Assembly: GCF_003390845.1 (NCBI RefSeq)
Contig: NZ_QMEK01000002.1
Location: 434,001 to 498,000 of the forward strand
Source: Tropicimonas sp. IMCC34043
GTDB lineage: Bacteria > Pseudomonadota > Alphaproteobacteria > Rhodobacterales > Rhodobacteraceae
Length of the DNA stretch: 64,000 nt
Direction: 5' to 3'
Each line of letters opens with the position of its first letter. The stretch's first letter is position 1. This document shows positions 17,905 through 25,571 of the stretch, piece after piece. The position numbers were made by a program, and so were the translations under genes. The notes under the pieces were generated by a model. That model had not been told where the DNA came from. It did no database searches and was given only the letters and a program-made list of their open reading frames with translations.

Positions 17905-17929
17905 CGTGCCGCCGCGCGTCGGCGGCACG
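17905..17929 (+). promoter_or_regulatory. 9-bp perfect hairpin between amtB1 and glnK2
   Basis: CGTGCCGCC (17905-17913) and GGCGGCACG (17921-17929) form a perfect stem around a 7-nt loop, 34 bp after the amtB1 stop. No T-run follows on either strand. It could weaken read-through or protect the 3' end of the upstream mRNA; it is not a clear terminator. The remaining 104 bp to glnK2 probably holds the second promoter, but I cannot place one with confidence. Confidence 0.45.
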
Positions 17930-18033
17930 AGGTCGGACCGGCTGACCCCGACGGTGTGACTGCCAGAGGGATCGCAAGCCGCGGCCCGGCCCGCCTGTAA
18001 AAGGTGAAGACCAGAGCACATGGGAAAAATCAG

Positions 18034-18372
18034 ATGAAACTCATCATTGCAGCAATCAAGCCATTCAAGCTCGAGGAGGTGCGCGAGGCGCTCACTGCCA
18101 TCGGCGTCCGGGGCATGATGGTGACCGAGATCAAGGGTTTCGGCTCTCAGTCCGGACACACGGAAATCTATCGCGGCGCCGAGTACGCGGTGAACTTTGT
18201 GCCCAAGGTCAAGCTTGAGATCGTGGTGTCCGCCGCGATGGCCGACCAGGTGGTCGAGACGATCCAGAAGACCGCGCGTACCGACAAGATCGGCGACGGC
18301 AAGATCTTTGTTCTCGACGTGAGCCAGGCGGTGCGGGTCCGCACCGGCGAAATCAACGATGACGCGCTTTGA
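18034..18372 (+). CDS. glnK: PII nitrogen regulatory protein, copy 2
   Basis: 112 aa and nearly identical to the copy at 16145. The three differences are R82, S97 and I107. Y51, the uridylylation tyrosine, and the nucleotide-binding GDGKIF are kept. At DNA level I count about 28 mismatches in 339 bases (roughly 92% identity), and similarity stops close to both ends of the gene. R82 sits at the edge of the nucleotide-binding B-loop, so the copies could differ slightly in ligand response. The ATG at 18034 lacks a strong ribosome site, while copy 1 has GTG with a good one. It precedes amtB2 by 32 bp. Confidence 0.95.
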   Translation: MKLIIAAIKPFKLEEVREALTAIGVRGMMVTEIKGFGSQSGHTEIYRGAEYAVNFVPKVKLEIVVSAAMADQVVETIQKTARTDKIGDGKIFVLDVSQAVRVRTGEINDDAL

Positions 18373-18404
18373 ACGACCGGGTGCATAAGGGAAAACCGAC
18401 CGAC

Positions 18405-19745
18405 ATGAAACTTTCCAGATTCCTACCAATTCTGGCAATGGCCGCAGCGGTTCTACCCGCCGCCGCATTTGCCCAAGACGTCGACATGACGCCTCCCAAC
18501 GAAGAAATTGGCTTCATCCTCACGACCTTCATGTTCCTTGTCACCGGCTTCCTGGTGATGTGGATGGGCGCGGGCTTCTCGATGCTCGAGGCCGGCCTCG
18601 TGCGCCAGAAGAACGTGACGATGCAGTTGACAAAGAACGTGGCTCTCTTCGCGATTGCCGCGATCATGTACTACCTGATCGGCTATAACCTGATGTATCC
18701 GGGCGATGGCTGGACCATCCCGGGCTGGATCGGTGCCTTCAGCACCACCACGCTGGAGCCCGTCGGGCTTGCCGGCGTCGAACCTGACCTGACCTATGCC
18801 TCGGTCGGCTCGGACTTCTTCTTCCAGTTGATGTTCTGCGCCACCACCTGCTCGATCGTCTCGGGCACCCTTGCCGAACGCATCAAGCTGTGGCCGTTCC
18901 TCGCCTTCTGCGTCTTGCTGGCCGGCGTGATCTATCCGATCGAAGGCTCGTGGAAATGGGGCGGCGGCTGGCTGGCCCCGGGTGTTGACGGTGTGACCGA
19001 CTTCCTCGACTTCGCCGGCTCGACCATCGTGCACTCGGCCGGTGGCTGGGCGGCTCTGTCGGGCGCGCTGATCCTCGGACCGCGGCTTGGCAAGTACAAG
19101 GACGGCCGCGTGACGCCGTATCCGGGGTCGAACCTGGCGCTCGCGACCCTCGGTTGCTTCATCCTGTGGCTTGGCTGGTTCGGCTTTAACGGCGGTTCGC
19201 AGCTTTACATGGATACCGGCGCCAACGTCGCCGACATCAGCCGGATCTTCGCCAACACCAACACCGCCGCAGCCGGCGGCGCGGTTGCAGCGCTGATCCT
19301 GACGCAAGTGATCTATGGCAAGGTCGACCTTACCATGGTGCTGAACGGCGCGCTTGCGGGCCTCGTCTCGATCACCGCCGAACCTTTGACCCCCTCGCTC
19401 GGCGCCGCGACGCTGATCGGTGCCATCGGCGGCATTCTCTGCACGTTCGCGGTGCCGGCGCTTGACAAGCTGAAGATCGACGATGTGGTCGGTGCGATCC
19501 CGGTCCACCTTGTCTGCGGCATCTGGGGCACGCTTGCGGTCGTGTTGACCAACCCCGATGCGAGCCTGATGGCGCAGCTGAAAGGCATCATCGCGGTCGG
19601 CGTCTTCGTCTTCGTCGTCTCCTCGATCCTGTGGTTCATCCTGAAGCTGACCGTGGGGATCCGGGTTCCGAAGGATGACGAGATTACCGGACTCGACATG
19701 GCCGAGCTGGGCATGGAGGCCTATCCGGAATTCGCAAAGGGCTGA
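18405..19745 (+). CDS. Ammonium transporter family protein, second divergent paralogue
   Basis: 446 aa with a signal peptide (about 1-24, ending AAAFA) and the Amt fold. The twin pore histidines are kept: H210 in GSTIVHSAGGWAAL and H368 in GAIPVHLVCGIWGT. The intervening sequence differs widely from the first AmtB, with GTLAERIKLWPFLAF, YPIEGSWKWGGGWL and a shorter C-terminus, so it belongs to another Amt subfamily. The C-tail VPKDDEITGLDMAELGMEAY is still GlnK-binding in style. It ends at a strong terminator. Family conservation predicts ammonium conduction; a sensory or conditional role is possible. Confidence 0.93.
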   Translation: MKLSRFLPILAMAAAVLPAAAFAQDVDMTPPNEEIGFILTTFMFLVTGFLVMWMGAGFSMLEAGLVRQKNVTMQLTKNVALFAIAAIMYYLIGYNLMYPGDGWTIPGWIGAFSTTTLEPVGLAGVEPDLTYASVGSDFFFQLMFCATTCSIVSGTLAERIKLWPFLAFCVLLAGVIYPIEGSWKWGGGWLAPGVDGVTDFLDFAGSTIVHSAGGWAALSGALILGPRLGKYKDGRVTPYPGSNLALATLGCFILWLGWFGFNGGSQLYMDTGANVADISRIFANTNTAAAGGAVAALILTQVIYGKVDLTMVLNGALAGLVSITAEPLTPSLGAATLIGAIGGILCTFAVPALDKLKIDDVVGAIPVHLVCGIWGTLAVVLTNPDASLMAQLKGIIAVGVFVFVVSSILWFILKLTVGIRVPKDDEITGLDMAELGMEAYPEFAKG

Positions 19746-19778
19746 GACCTCCTCCTCCTTGGGACCAGCCTTGTCTGC

Positions 19779-19809
19779 CCCGGGCGCTTCGGCGCCCGGG
19801 TCTTTTTTT
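19779..19809 (+). terminator. Strong intrinsic terminator after the glnK-amtB array
   Basis: CCCGGGCGC (19779-19787) and GCGCCCGGG (19792-19800) form a 9-bp perfect stem closed by a TTCG tetraloop, followed by TCTTTTTTT. It is the clearest terminator in the window and marks the end of the array. Confidence 0.93.
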
Positions 19810-19887
19810 GTCTATCCCGAAGGAACGGGAATTTGGGCCTGAGAGCGCCGGGGGCCGCCGCGATGCCGCGCGCCCCGGACGGCGCGA

Positions 19888-20274
19888 TCAGCCGGCTTTG
19901 CCGGGGATCCGTACCGAATTGCCGGTGGCCATGTCTGTGCCCATATAGGCCTCGCCCGCGGCCTTCCACGCGCCGAAACCGCCGCCCATGTGCGCGACGG
20001 GCGAGACGCCCCCGGCCAGAGCGATCCGCGCCGCCCGTTCCGAACGTACGCCCGATCCGCAGTGGAACACGATCCGCTTGCCTTCCTGCGAGGGCAGGCG
20101 TTCGGGTTCGAAGAACGGCAGCGGCAGCAGCAGTGCGCCGCGGATATGTTCGAAGGCATATTCCTGGATCGTGCGGACGTCGATCAGCGCGATTTCGCCC
20201 TTTCGGAAGGCCGCAGCCACCTCTGCCACGCTCCAGGTTTCCAGATCGCCATGCTCGGTCTTTTCGATTTCCAT
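19888..20274 (-). CDS. Rhodanese-like domain protein
   Basis: 128 aa single rhodanese domain. ALIDVRTIQEYAFEHIRGALLLP is the first CH2 region, and HCGSGVRS holds the catalytic cysteine in a six-residue loop suited to sulfur transfer. A GGFGAWKAAG block follows as in the family. There is no signal peptide, so it is cytosolic. The persulfide donor and acceptor are unknown. It converges on the amtB2 terminator. A second, two-domain sulfurtransferase lies 2.6 kb away. Confidence 0.87.
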   Translation of the reverse strand: MEIEKTEHGDLETWSVAEVAAAFRKGEIALIDVRTIQEYAFEHIRGALLLPLPFFEPERLPSQEGKRIVFHCGSGVRSERAARIALAGGVSPVAHMGGGFGAWKAAGEAYMGTDMATGNSVRIPGKAG

Positions 20275-20394
20275 GTCGCTCTCCTTGCAACTGTCGTCGC
20301 TGTGTCCCGCGCGCGCCGGACCGGGCTGCGGCAGGTCAGTGAAAAGCGTTACAGAGATATAGCTTAAAGGAGAATGCGCCGGATTGTCCGAAGC

Positions 20395-20928
20395 CTACCT
20401 GAGTTGCGCCACCCTCGAGTCCGCCGTCGCGTTTTTATACTCGCAACCGAAGTCGAATACCGCACGGTTCAGAGCGCTTTCACGCAGCAGAAGGAAACAG
20501 CTGTAGTTGTCATGGGTAAAGTCAACCCGCTCGGCGACATTGAAAAAATGTGTCTGGTTGCCGAAGTGAGTGACGATTGCCCCGCCGTTCAGCGATCGCA
20601 CGCTCATCATGAGCTTCGGCTCGAACAGCGGATAGGATGTGTCGCGTTTGGTTACGACGACGGACCTGTCGGCGACATACCCGGTGCGAAGCTGCGACCG
20701 CAGGACCGCGAGTTCCTGGCGCAGCGCCTCTGCCTCGACCTCTGCCTCGGTCCGCAGTCTCACAAGCTCTTTGAACTCCCGCAGGGTTTCGTAAGAAATC
20801 TCTGCTGTCTCGGGTGCGGCAGCCGACGCGTCGCTGTCGCGCATGGAGATCGCCACCACGAATATTCCAAGCAGGATGGCAGCAGATCCCACTATGGTTC
20901 CCGAAAGAAAACCGCCACTATTTTTCAT
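20395..20928 (-). CDS. Unrecognised single-pass membrane protein with coiled coil
   Basis: 177 aa that I cannot assign to a family. An N-terminal helix at about 7-28 (SGTIVGSAAILLGIFVVAIS) looks like a membrane anchor or uncleaved signal. Residues 42-80 are a Glu/Arg-rich amphipathic stretch (LREFKELVRLRTEAEVEAEA) typical of a coiled coil. The rest (about 90-170) is a mixed globular domain with two cysteines. Base composition here and in the upstream 180 bp is visibly more AT-rich than the neighbours, and the codon choice looks less biased, so transfer is possible. It stands alone, with the promoter presumably in 20929-21110. Confidence 0.75.
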   Translation of the reverse strand: MKNSGGFLSGTIVGSAAILLGIFVVAISMRDSDASAAAPETAEISYETLREFKELVRLRTEAEVEAEALRQELAVLRSQLRTGYVADRSVVVTKRDTSYPLFEPKLMMSVRSLNGGAIVTHFGNQTHFFNVAERVDFTHDNYSCFLLLRESALNRAVFDFGCEYKNATADSRVAQLR

Positions 20929-21110
20929 AACTCAACCGCACAAGGTTCAACTGTTTACATTGCGCCCACACTCCCTGGAGGCGAGCGACGGGCGCGAATT
21001 AATACCTCTTACGCGAGTGTGAAAGAATTTTGTTAACCAATTCGCGCAAATTCGGCAAGAACTGACGATACTGTATCGATTCTGACTGCAATCCGGGCAG
21101 ATCGGGCGGC

Positions 21111-22295
21111 TCAGCCAAGGACGCTGGCGATTGCCCGTGCGGCCGGTCCGATCGTGGCGTCGGTCAGGCCGGCCAGGTTGATTCGGCCATCGCCGATGAC
21201 GTAAATCGCATGGTCCTGACGCAGGGCCGCGATCTGGTCGGGCGTCGCGGGCAGCAGCGAGAACATGCCAACCTGTTCGGCGAAGGCGGCAAAGCGGTTC
21301 GATCCGGTCTCGGTCTGCAAGGCCGCGGCAAAGTCCCGGCGCAGTGTCCCTATGCGGCTGCGCATGGTCTCGAGTTCGGTTCGCCACGCCGCCGTCATGC
21401 CCGGATCGGCGAGGATCTCGGTCACCACGGCGGCGCCGTGATCGGGTGGAAAGGCAATGCTGACCCGGTTGAGCCAGGCGAGGCTGCGCTGGACCTCAGC
21501 CTGGTCGCGCGGGGTTTCGGTGACCGCCAGAAGCAGCCCGACCCGGTCGCGGTAAAGCCCGAAGTTCTTCGAGCATGACGTCGCGACCAGCATCTCGGGG
21601 CAGCGGCGCGCCAGCAGCCGCAGGCCCGTTGCGTCGGCGTCCAGTCCCTGCCCGAGCCCGAGATAGGCAAGATCGACCAGCGGCAATGCGCCCGCCTCGG
21701 TGATGCGGTGGGCGAGCGCCTGCCAGTCCTCGGGCGTCAGATCGGTCCCCGTCGGGTTGTGGCAGCAGCCGTGCACCAGCACCACGTCGCCCGGCCGGAG
21801 CCCCGCCAGGTCCCGCCACATCCCGGCCCGGTCAAGCCCGCCTGCCGCCCTGTCGAAATAACGGTAGACGAGGCGTTGCAAACCGCTGCGCTCGACCATC
21901 GGGGGATGGTTGGGCCAGGTCGGATCTGGCAGCCAGAGCCGCGCCTCGGGTCGGGCCAGCGCGACCAGTTCCATCGCCTTCTGCAGCGCGCCGCTGCCAC
22001 CGGGTGTCGCAAGTGCCGCGACCCGCGCGGGTTCGACACCGTCGCCCAACACCAGGGCGCGCATGGCCTGCAGGAACCGAGGATCGCCTGCGGGGGCCAC
22101 GTATCCCTTGCTGGTCTGGGTCTCGACCAGGCGCCGTTCGGCCGCCTTCACGGCGGCAAAGACCGGTGTGTTGCCCATGGTGTCGCGATAGACCCCGACG
22201 CCGAGGTCGATCTTGTCCGGCCGGTCGTCCGCGGCGAAGGCCTGCATGATCAGGACGATGCCGTCCGGCTGACGGGCTGTGAGGGTGCGGAACAC
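21111..22295 (-). CDS. Aromatic/aspartate class I aminotransferase
   Basis: 394 aa fold type I PLP enzyme of the TyrB/AspC group, which transfers amino groups between aromatic or dicarboxylic amino acids and 2-oxo acids. The PLP lysine is in SCSKNFGLYRDRVG. HGCCHNPTGTDLTPEDWQ carries the conserved NPTG, and the N-terminus holds GVGVYRD. INLAGL near the C-terminus contains the usual substrate region, where N-x-x-G replaces part of the common NxR(I/V) pattern. The start is a GTG at 22295 that restores the expected family N-terminus. It lies 13 bp after a GNAT gene on the same strand. Confidence 0.9.
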   Translation of the reverse strand: MFRTLTARQPDGIVLIMQAFAADDRPDKIDLGVGVYRDTMGNTPVFAAVKAAERRLVETQTSKGYVAPAGDPRFLQAMRALVLGDGVEPARVAALATPGGSGALQKAMELVALARPEARLWLPDPTWPNHPPMVERSGLQRLVYRYFDRAAGGLDRAGMWRDLAGLRPGDVVLVHGCCHNPTGTDLTPEDWQALAHRITEAGALPLVDLAYLGLGQGLDADATGLRLLARRCPEMLVATSCSKNFGLYRDRVGLLLAVTETPRDQAEVQRSLAWLNRVSIAFPPDHGAAVVTEILADPGMTAAWRTELETMRSRIGTLRRDFAAALQTETGSNRFAAFAEQVGMFSLLPATPDQIAALRQDHAIYVIGDGRINLAGLTDATIGPAARAIASVLG

Positions 22296-22308
22296 GGGCG
22301 TGCGCCGC

Positions 22309-22875
22309 CTAGTCGGGGATGCGGTTGCGGTCGACCGGGCGTTTGAGCAGGCGGGTGAAGTCCTGCCGCCGCACCGGCTCGAATCCGAGCCGCTGGTACA
22401 GCCCGAGCGCGCGGGGATGGTCGAGCGTGTTGGTGTTGACCGTCATCTTCTCGACGCCCGGCTGCTCCCATCCGGTCAGCACCGCGTTCTGCAGAAGATA
22501 GCGGCCGAGCCCGCGGCCGATTGCCTGCGGCACCAGCCCGAAATAGGCTAGGTTGCAGATCCCCTTCTTGCGATGATCGAGCATGAAGAAGCCATGCGGC
22601 CAGCCATGGCGCATGAGCGTATAAAGCGATGTCCCCGGGTCCTGAAGCCAGTCCTCCAGTTCGTCCTCGCTGCGGTCATAGAGATCCTGCCAGGCATAGT
22701 CGCGCCCGACCGCGTCATAGAGCCCGAGGAAGAACCAGACCGGCGGGTTTTCGGCCTTGAACAGCGCCGCAGGCTGGCCGACCGGCTGGTGCGGCCAGGG
22801 GAATGTCGGCCGCTCGGTCATCTCGAGCCATGTAATGGTGAAGTGAATTTCGGTTCCCGCGGGTGTGGTGCTCAT
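22309..22875 (-). CDS. GNAT family N-acetyltransferase
   Basis: 188 aa. The acetyl-CoA loop is PQAIGRGLGRYLLQNAVLTG, preceded by strand CNLAYFGLV and followed by NTLDHPRALGLYQRLGFEPV, a clear GNAT C-terminal half. The N-terminal half (FPWPHQPVGQPAALFKAENPPVWFFLGLYDAVG) resembles a conserved alphaproteobacterial group with no known substrate. The ATG at 22875 overlaps the sulfurtransferase stop by 4 bp, so sulfurtransferase, acetyltransferase and aminotransferase form one operon. Confidence 0.9.
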   Translation of the reverse strand: MSTTPAGTEIHFTITWLEMTERPTFPWPHQPVGQPAALFKAENPPVWFFLGLYDAVGRDYAWQDLYDRSEDELEDWLQDPGTSLYTLMRHGWPHGFFMLDHRKKGICNLAYFGLVPQAIGRGLGRYLLQNAVLTGWEQPGVEKMTVNTNTLDHPRALGLYQRLGFEPVRRQDFTRLLKRPVDRNRIPD

Positions 22876-23723
22876 CCGATGTCCGCCTTCAGATCGGGAT
22901 ACATGCCCCATTCGGCCCAGGACCCGTCATAGAGCGCATTGCGCCGGTGGCCCAGAAGCTCGAGCGCCAGATTGACGATCGCCGCCGTCACGCCCGAGCC
23001 GCAGCTGGTGATCACCGGCCGGGCCAGATCGACACCCGCTGTCTCGAAGACCGCGCGCAGCGCCTCGTCGGACTTCATCGTTCCGTCAGCGTTCAGCAGC
23101 GACGCATAGTGCACGTTCAGCGACCCCGGAATGTGCCCCGAGCGCAGGCCGGGCCGCGGTTCGGGGACCTCGCCGCGGAACCGTTCGGGGCTGCGGGCAT
23201 CGACGATCTGCCAGTCGCCGAGCTTGACCGCCCGCGCGACCTGGGTCACGTCCTTGACCATGTCGGCCTGAAGCCGGACCGTGATGTGGCGGTCACGGAC
23301 ATTCGGGGGCATGTCCTCGACCGCGCGGTCCTCGGCCTGCCACTTCGGGAAACCGCCGTCGAGCACGGCGATATTGTTCTGTCCCATCAGCCGGAACATC
23401 CACCAGACCCGTGCGGCCGAAAACAGCCCGGACCCGTCATAGACCACCACCTGGTGGCCGTCGCCGATCCCGAGCGCCCGCATCCGGCTAATGAACTTCT
23501 CAGGTGGCGGCACCATGTGAGGCAGGCCGGAGCGCAGGTCGCAGATCTCGTCGGTATCGAAGAACCGGGCGCCGGGGATATGCGCTGCCGCATACTCCGC
23601 CCTGGCGTCGCGGCCCGTCGCGGGCATGTGCCAGGAGGCATCGAGCAGCCGCAGATCCGGATCGCCCAGATGCGCGGCCAGCCAATCCGTGCCGACAAGG
23701 GTCCGCGGATTGTTCCTGTCCAT
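22872..23723 (-). CDS. sseA: 3-mercaptopyruvate/thiosulfate sulfurtransferase
   Basis: 283 aa two-domain rhodanese. The inactive N-terminal domain has LLDASWHMP and VVVYDGSGLFSA, and the C-terminal domain carries the catalytic loop ITSCGSGVTA with C241. CGSGVTA is the loop of mercaptopyruvate sulfurtransferases rather than thiosulfate:cyanide enzymes (CRKGVTA). It would move sulfur from 3-mercaptopyruvate to thiol acceptors, linking it to cysteine transamination and possibly to the aminotransferase in its operon. The ATG at 23723 has GGGAGCGAG upstream. Confidence 0.92.
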   Translation of the reverse strand: MDRNNPRTLVGTDWLAAHLGDPDLRLLDASWHMPATGRDARAEYAAAHIPGARFFDTDEICDLRSGLPHMVPPPEKFISRMRALGIGDGHQVVVYDGSGLFSAARVWWMFRLMGQNNIAVLDGGFPKWQAEDRAVEDMPPNVRDRHITVRLQADMVKDVTQVARAVKLGDWQIVDARSPERFRGEVPEPRPGLRSGHIPGSLNVHYASLLNADGTMKSDEALRAVFETAGVDLARPVITSCGSGVTAAIVNLALELLGHRRNALYDGSWAEWGMYPDLKADIG

Positions 23724-23879
23724 GTCTCGCTCCCTGCACCGTCGTGTCGGAAATGGCTACTATCCGAGGCGCCAAGTGGCAAGGGTGCGCAGGGACAACG
23801 CCGCAAGCCGCAGCCGCGACAATGGTCGCAAGCCGGCCGCGCCGGTGGGCGACCGGGATCTACCGTTTTGGGCGGCTGG

Positions 23880-24353
23880 TCAGCTGTTCTGGCGCAGCAG
23901 GCGCTGTTTCTGGCGGTCCCAGTCGCGCTTGGCCTCGGTCGCGCGCTTGTCGGCGACCTTCTTGCCCTTGCCGATGCCGATCTTGATCTTGGCCATGCCG
24001 CGGTGGTTGAAATACAGCACCAGCGGCACAAGCGTCATGCCCTTGCGCTGGGTGTCGGACCACAGTCGCGACAATTCCTTGCGGTTGACCAAAAGCTTGC
24101 GGCGCCGCCGCTCCTCGTGGCCGAACATCGCCCGGTCGTAGGGGGCGATATAGCCGTTCACCAGCCACAGCTCGCCGTTTTCGACCGCGGCGTAGGATTC
24201 GGCGATATTGGCCGACTTCGAGCGCAGGCTCTTTACCTCGGATCCCGACAGCATGATGCCGCATTCGAGGTCGTCCTCGATTGCATAGTCATAGCGCGCC
24301 CGCCGGTTCTCGGCGATCACCTTGTAATTCGGATTGTCCTTGGGCTTGGCCAT
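23880..24353 (-). CDS. smpB: SsrA-binding protein SmpB
   Basis: 157 aa. SmpB binds tmRNA and guides it to stalled ribosomes for trans-translation. The beta-barrel has [40 protein letters not shown] and [14 protein letters not shown]; the C-terminal basic tail ([19 protein letters not shown]) mimics the tRNA anticodon arm. Length is typical. No tmRNA gene is visible in the adjacent gaps. It lies 1 gap downstream of dapA on the same strand, separated by a 199-bp intergenic region that contains a repeat element. Confidence 0.96.
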   Translation of the reverse strand: MAKPKDNPNYKVIAENRRARYDYAIEDDLECGIMLSGSEVKSLRSKSANIAESYAAVENGELWLVNGYIAPYDRAMFGHEERRRRKLLVNRKELSRLWSDTQRKGMTLVPLVLYFNHRGMAKIKIGIGKGKKVADKRATEAKRDWDRQKQRLLRQNS

Positions 24354-24426
24354 GACGCGGGGATATAGGCGCTCTGACGGTTCCTGCCAAGGGCGTGCTG
24401 TACCGAGGCCGGGTGAGGGCGGTGCC

Positions 24427-24494
24427 GTTCGAGGGGGCGCTGCCCCCGTCCCGCGATGCGGGACTCCCCCGGGATACTTGGAAACAGAAGAAGG
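24427..24494. repeat. Intergenic double-hairpin repeat-like element
   Basis: GGGGGC-GCT-GCCCCC (24433-24447) is followed directly by GTCCCGC-GAT-GCGGGAC (24448-24464) and then a conserved-looking tail CCCCCGGGATACTTGGAAAC. It is bounded by GTTCGA and AGAAGAAGG. Similar double-hairpin sequences with a CCCCCGGGATA-type tail are, as I recall, common between genes in Rhodobacterales genomes. It lies between dapA and smpB and could act on mRNA stability. Confidence 0.55.
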
Positions 24495-24552
24495 TAGGGG
24501 AGCAGCGCGCCGGGCCGTGTGGTCGGGACGGCCCGGCGCGCCGTGGCCCCGG

Positions 24553-25428
24553 TCAGTCGATCAGGCCGGCATGGACCATGGCGGCACGGATCGCGGCCTT
24601 GGTCGGATCGGTCAGCCCGAGCAGCGGCAGGCGGACCGCCTCGGAGCAGCGGCCAAGCAGCGACAGCGCGTATTTCGCCCCGACGAGGCCGGGTTCGAGG
24701 AAGATCGCGGTATGCAGCGGCATCAACCGGTCCTGATATCCGAGCGCGCGTTTGTAGTCGCCGACGAGGGTCGCTGCCTGGAAAGCCGCGCAGAGCCCGG
24801 GCGCGACATTTGCTGTGACCGAGATGCAGCCCTGCCCGCCATGGGCGTTGAAGCCGAGCGCCGAGGCATCCTCGCCCGACAACTGGATGAAGTCCTCGCC
24901 GCAGGTCTGGCGTTGCTTGCTGACCCGTGTGACGTCGCCGGTCGCGTCCTTGACCCCGATGATCCGCGGCAGCTCGGCCAGCCGGCCCATGGTCTCGGGG
25001 GTCATGTCGACGATCGAGCGGCCGGGAATGTTGTAGATGATGATCGGCAGCTCGCAGCAATCGTGCAGCGCGGTGAAATGCGCGATCATCCCGGCCTGGG
25101 TAGGCTTGTTGTAATAGGGCGTGACGATCAGCGCGGCATCGGCCCCGACCGATTCGGCGTGCCGCATCAATTCGATTGCCTCGGCGGTGTTGTTCGAGCC
25201 TGCGCCCGCGACCACGGGCACCCGGCCGGCCACGACCTTGACCACCCGTTCGACGACGTCGCGGTGTTCGGCGTGGCTCAACGTCGGGCTCTCGCCGGTG
25301 GTGCCGACCGGGACGACCCCCGAACTGCCTTCCTCGATCTGCCATTCGATCAGGGATTCGAGGGTGTCGAGGTCGAGCGCGCCGTCCTTGAAAGGCGTGA
25401 CCAGCGCGGGAAGCGAACCTTTGATCAT
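24553..25428 (-). CDS. dapA: 4-hydroxy-tetrahydrodipicolinate synthase
   Basis: 291 aa. It condenses pyruvate with aspartate semialdehyde, the first committed step to lysine and meso-diaminopimelate. The Schiff-base lysine is K160 in [11 protein letters not shown], the catalytic tyrosine Y132 in IIYNIPGRS, and [12 protein letters not shown] (39-50) is the family signature. The ATG at 25428 has GGAAAAACA immediately upstream. The next step, dapB, lies 25 kb away. It diverges from the lytic transglycosylase gene across 143 bp, so precursor synthesis and wall turnover share a control region. Confidence 0.95.
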   Translation of the reverse strand: MIKGSLPALVTPFKDGALDLDTLESLIEWQIEEGSSGVVPVGTTGESPTLSHAEHRDVVERVVKVVAGRVPVVAGAGSNNTAEAIELMRHAESVGADAALIVTPYYNKPTQAGMIAHFTALHDCCELPIIIYNIPGRSIVDMTPETMGRLAELPRIIGVKDATGDVTRVSKQRQTCGEDFIQLSGEDASALGFNAHGGQGCISVTANVAPGLCAAFQAATLVGDYKRALGYQDRLMPLHTAIFLEPGLVGAKYALSLLGRCSEAVRLPLLGLTDPTKAAIRAAMVHAGLID

Positions 25429-25571
25429 TGTTTTTCCTTCAGTTCCCGCGCCGGCGGCGCGTCGATTGCGATGGCCCGGCCGGTCTGTGCCCGGTCAGCC
25501 GCGGCGGACCCTACTCGCAGCCGCGAAGCTTGCCAAGTTTGTGAGTTGCGTGCACGTCTCTGTGAGCTAGG

